From positions 1 through 33,625 of the forward strand of contig CAMAUZ010000083.1 of assembly GCA_945861535.1 (NCBI GenBank): a stretch of DNA of 33,625 nt, given 5' to 3'. Every line of letters starts with the position of its first letter. Within the stretch, counting starts at the first letter, position 1. This DNA is from Akkermansia muciniphila. Lineage in GTDB: Bacteria; Verrucomicrobiota; Verrucomicrobiia; Limisphaerales; BJHT01. The position numbers and the translations under genes are program-made. The notes beneath the pieces are model-generated. The model ran no database searches and was not told the origin of the DNA. It saw only the letters and a list, made by a program, of their open reading frames with translations. Shown here piece after piece: positions 32,481 through 33,625 of this stretch.

Positions 32481-33625
32481 ATGAACACCGCTTGCTCCTC
32501 CTTCCGCCGCGCCAGCCGCCGCGACTTCCTCCGCATCGGCGGCCTGGGCCTCTGCGGCCTCGGTGCCCTCGATGTTATCAGCGCCCGGCAATCCGCCCTC
32601 GCCGCCGCCTACCAAGGCATCAAGCTCCGCGCGCCCAAGGCCAAGCAGCTTCTCGTCGTCTGGATGGCCGGCGGCCCGCCGCACACCGACATGTTCGACA
32701 TGAAGCCGCAGTCACCCACCGGCTACGCCTCCCCTTACAAAGCCATCAGCACCAACGTCGCCGGCCTTCAAGTCTGCGAGCACATGCCCAAGCTCGCCAA
32801 AATGGCCGACAAATATTGCGTCATCCGCTCCGTCACCACCATGAACAAGCCCGGCGACCACGCGCGGGCGCCCATGTATTGGCTCACCGGCAATCCGCGC
32901 CTCCCCTCCGGCACCGACGAGTATCCGATGTACGGCTCCGTCCTCAGCAAGCTCCGCCCCGGCCCCAAGGACCTGCCCACCTTCGCCGTGCTCAACAAGA
33001 TCGACCACCACATCGGCAACTCCATCGCCAACAGTTTCCTCGGCCCCGCCCACGCGCCCCTCATCTTCGACCCGCTCCAGCAGAAAGATGACATCGCGAA
33101 AATGCTCAAGCCCCAACTCGAACTCCCCAGCTTCGAGCGCAACGCCGACCTGCTGAAAGCCCTCGACCGCCGCCTCCGCACCCAGGACCAGCTCGACCCC
33201 GTCATCGCGGGCCTCGACCAACACCAGCAGACCGCCTTCGACATGCTCCGCTCACCCCGGCTCCGCGAAGCCCTCGACCTCTCCAAGGAAACGGAAGCGA
33301 CCCTCCAACGCTACACCGCCAACGACCCGGCCAAAATCGACTACACCAACGACGGCAACTCCAAACACTTCCTCATGGCCCGCCGCCTTATCGAAGCCGG
33401 CGTGCCCGTCGTTCACTTCAGCTACGGCTACTGGGACTGGCACGGCAAAAACTTCTCCACCGGCCGGCGCATGATTCCCAAGTTCGACGCCGCCTTCAGT
33501 TCCCTGCTCGAAGACCTCGACCAGCGCGGCCTGCTCGCCACCACCATCGTCCTCGCCCTCGGCGAGATGGGCCGCAAACCCAAGTTCGACAACGGCACCG
33601 ACCCCGGCCGCGACCACTGGGACTA
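32481..33625 (+). CDS. DUF1501 Tat-exported sulfatase-like protein (3' end beyond window)
   Basis: 381 codons are visible from the ATG at 32481 and the frame is still open at the window end. The start carries a twin-arginine signal, SRRDFLRIGGLGL, so export is folded, by the Tat route. DUF1501 features follow: AKQLLVVWMAGGPPHTDMFD near the start (residues about 55-75), MNKPGDHARAPMYWLTGNP, WDWHGKNF, and near the end ALGEMGRKPKFDNGT then GRDHWDY. DUF1501 proteins have an alkaline phosphatase/sulfatase-like fold, but many lack the formylglycine cysteine. I see no CxPxR motif here, so sulfatase activity is not supported. It is probably co-transcribed with the DUF1549/DUF1553 gene, 36 nt upstream, and expected to act with it in the periplasm. 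Confidence 0.88.
   Translation, partial: MNTACSSFRRASRRDFLRIGGLGLCGLGALDVISARQSALAAAYQGIKLRAPKAKQLLVVWMAGGPPHTDMFDMKPQSPTGYASPYKAISTNVAGLQVCEHMPKLAKMADKYCVIRSVTTMNKPGDHARAPMYWLTGNPRLPSGTDEYPMYGSVLSKLRPGPKDLPTFAVLNKIDHHIGNSIANSFLGPAHAPLIFDPLQQKDDIAKMLKPQLELPSFERNADLLKALDRRLRTQDQLDPVIAGLDQHQQTAFDMLRSPRLREALDLSKETEATLQRYTANDPAKIDYTNDGNSKHFLMARRLIEAGVPVVHFSYGYWDWHGKNFSTGRRMIPKFDAAFSSLLEDLDQRGLLATTIVLALGEMGRKPKFDNGTDPGRDHWD

Noticed and set aside
32481-33625. A true sulfatase.
   Set aside because: No CxPxR or SxPxR formylglycine motif is visible in the part present. The overall pattern is DUF1501.

Overview
The window looks like a chromosomal accessory region of a GC-rich, heterotrophic bacterium of the Planctomycetota-Verrucomicrobiota-Chlamydiota group, most likely Verrucomicrobiota (Pedosphaera/Limisphaerales-like). 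This is an inference from gene content. The evidence is a DUF1549/DUF1553 protein followed by a Tat-exported DUF1501 protein, a prepilin-type (FTLIE) DG-motif protein, DUF4159 proteins, very large secreted proteins with PQQ and NPCBM domains, and a dense population of palindromic intergenic repeats. No rRNA, tRNA or CRISPR array was seen.

Region 1 (1-6383) is a graveyard of mobile and toxin-antitoxin (TA) genes. It holds the 3' end of an IS4-type transposase, a secreted CHAP-domain protein of visibly lower GC, a Phd/VapC module whose toxin has a stop at codon 3, a small RHH/DUF4926 gene pair, a RelE/ParE-type TA pair, a second and intact copy of the same Phd/VapC module, two 5'-truncated Phd remnants and a frameshifted REP-associated tyrosine transposase relic. 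At least five families of palindromic repeats lie between them.

Region 2 (6384-10378, minus strand) is a two-gene restriction-modification-like operon: a large Eco57I-like N6-adenine methyltransferase followed, with a 1-nt overlap, by a protein with a plausible PD-(D/E)XK nuclease core.

Region 3 (10624-27983, minus strand) reads as one five-gene operon: a NagA-like deacetylase, two almost identical tandem DUF4159 proteins, a 2970-residue secreted glycosidase-like/PQQ protein, and a 1712-residue secreted glycosidase-like/NPCBM protein. The last four genes are 14-24 nt apart. The first gap is about 100 nt. The set suggests handling of an amino-sugar-containing glycan at or outside the cell surface. 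Each of the four secreted-protein genes carries a palindromic repeat element, read in frame, between its start codon and the hydrophobic core of its signal peptide. Three unrelated repeat families are involved. In the two DUF4159 paralogs the same 79-bp element sits at the same place with its central loop in opposite orientation. This is the most unusual signal in the window.

Region 4 (28557-33625, plus strand) has a prepilin-like secreted protein, a repeat-rich spacer, and a DUF1549/DUF1553 plus DUF1501 pair of the kind common in Planctomycetota and Verrucomicrobiota. The last gene runs off the window end.
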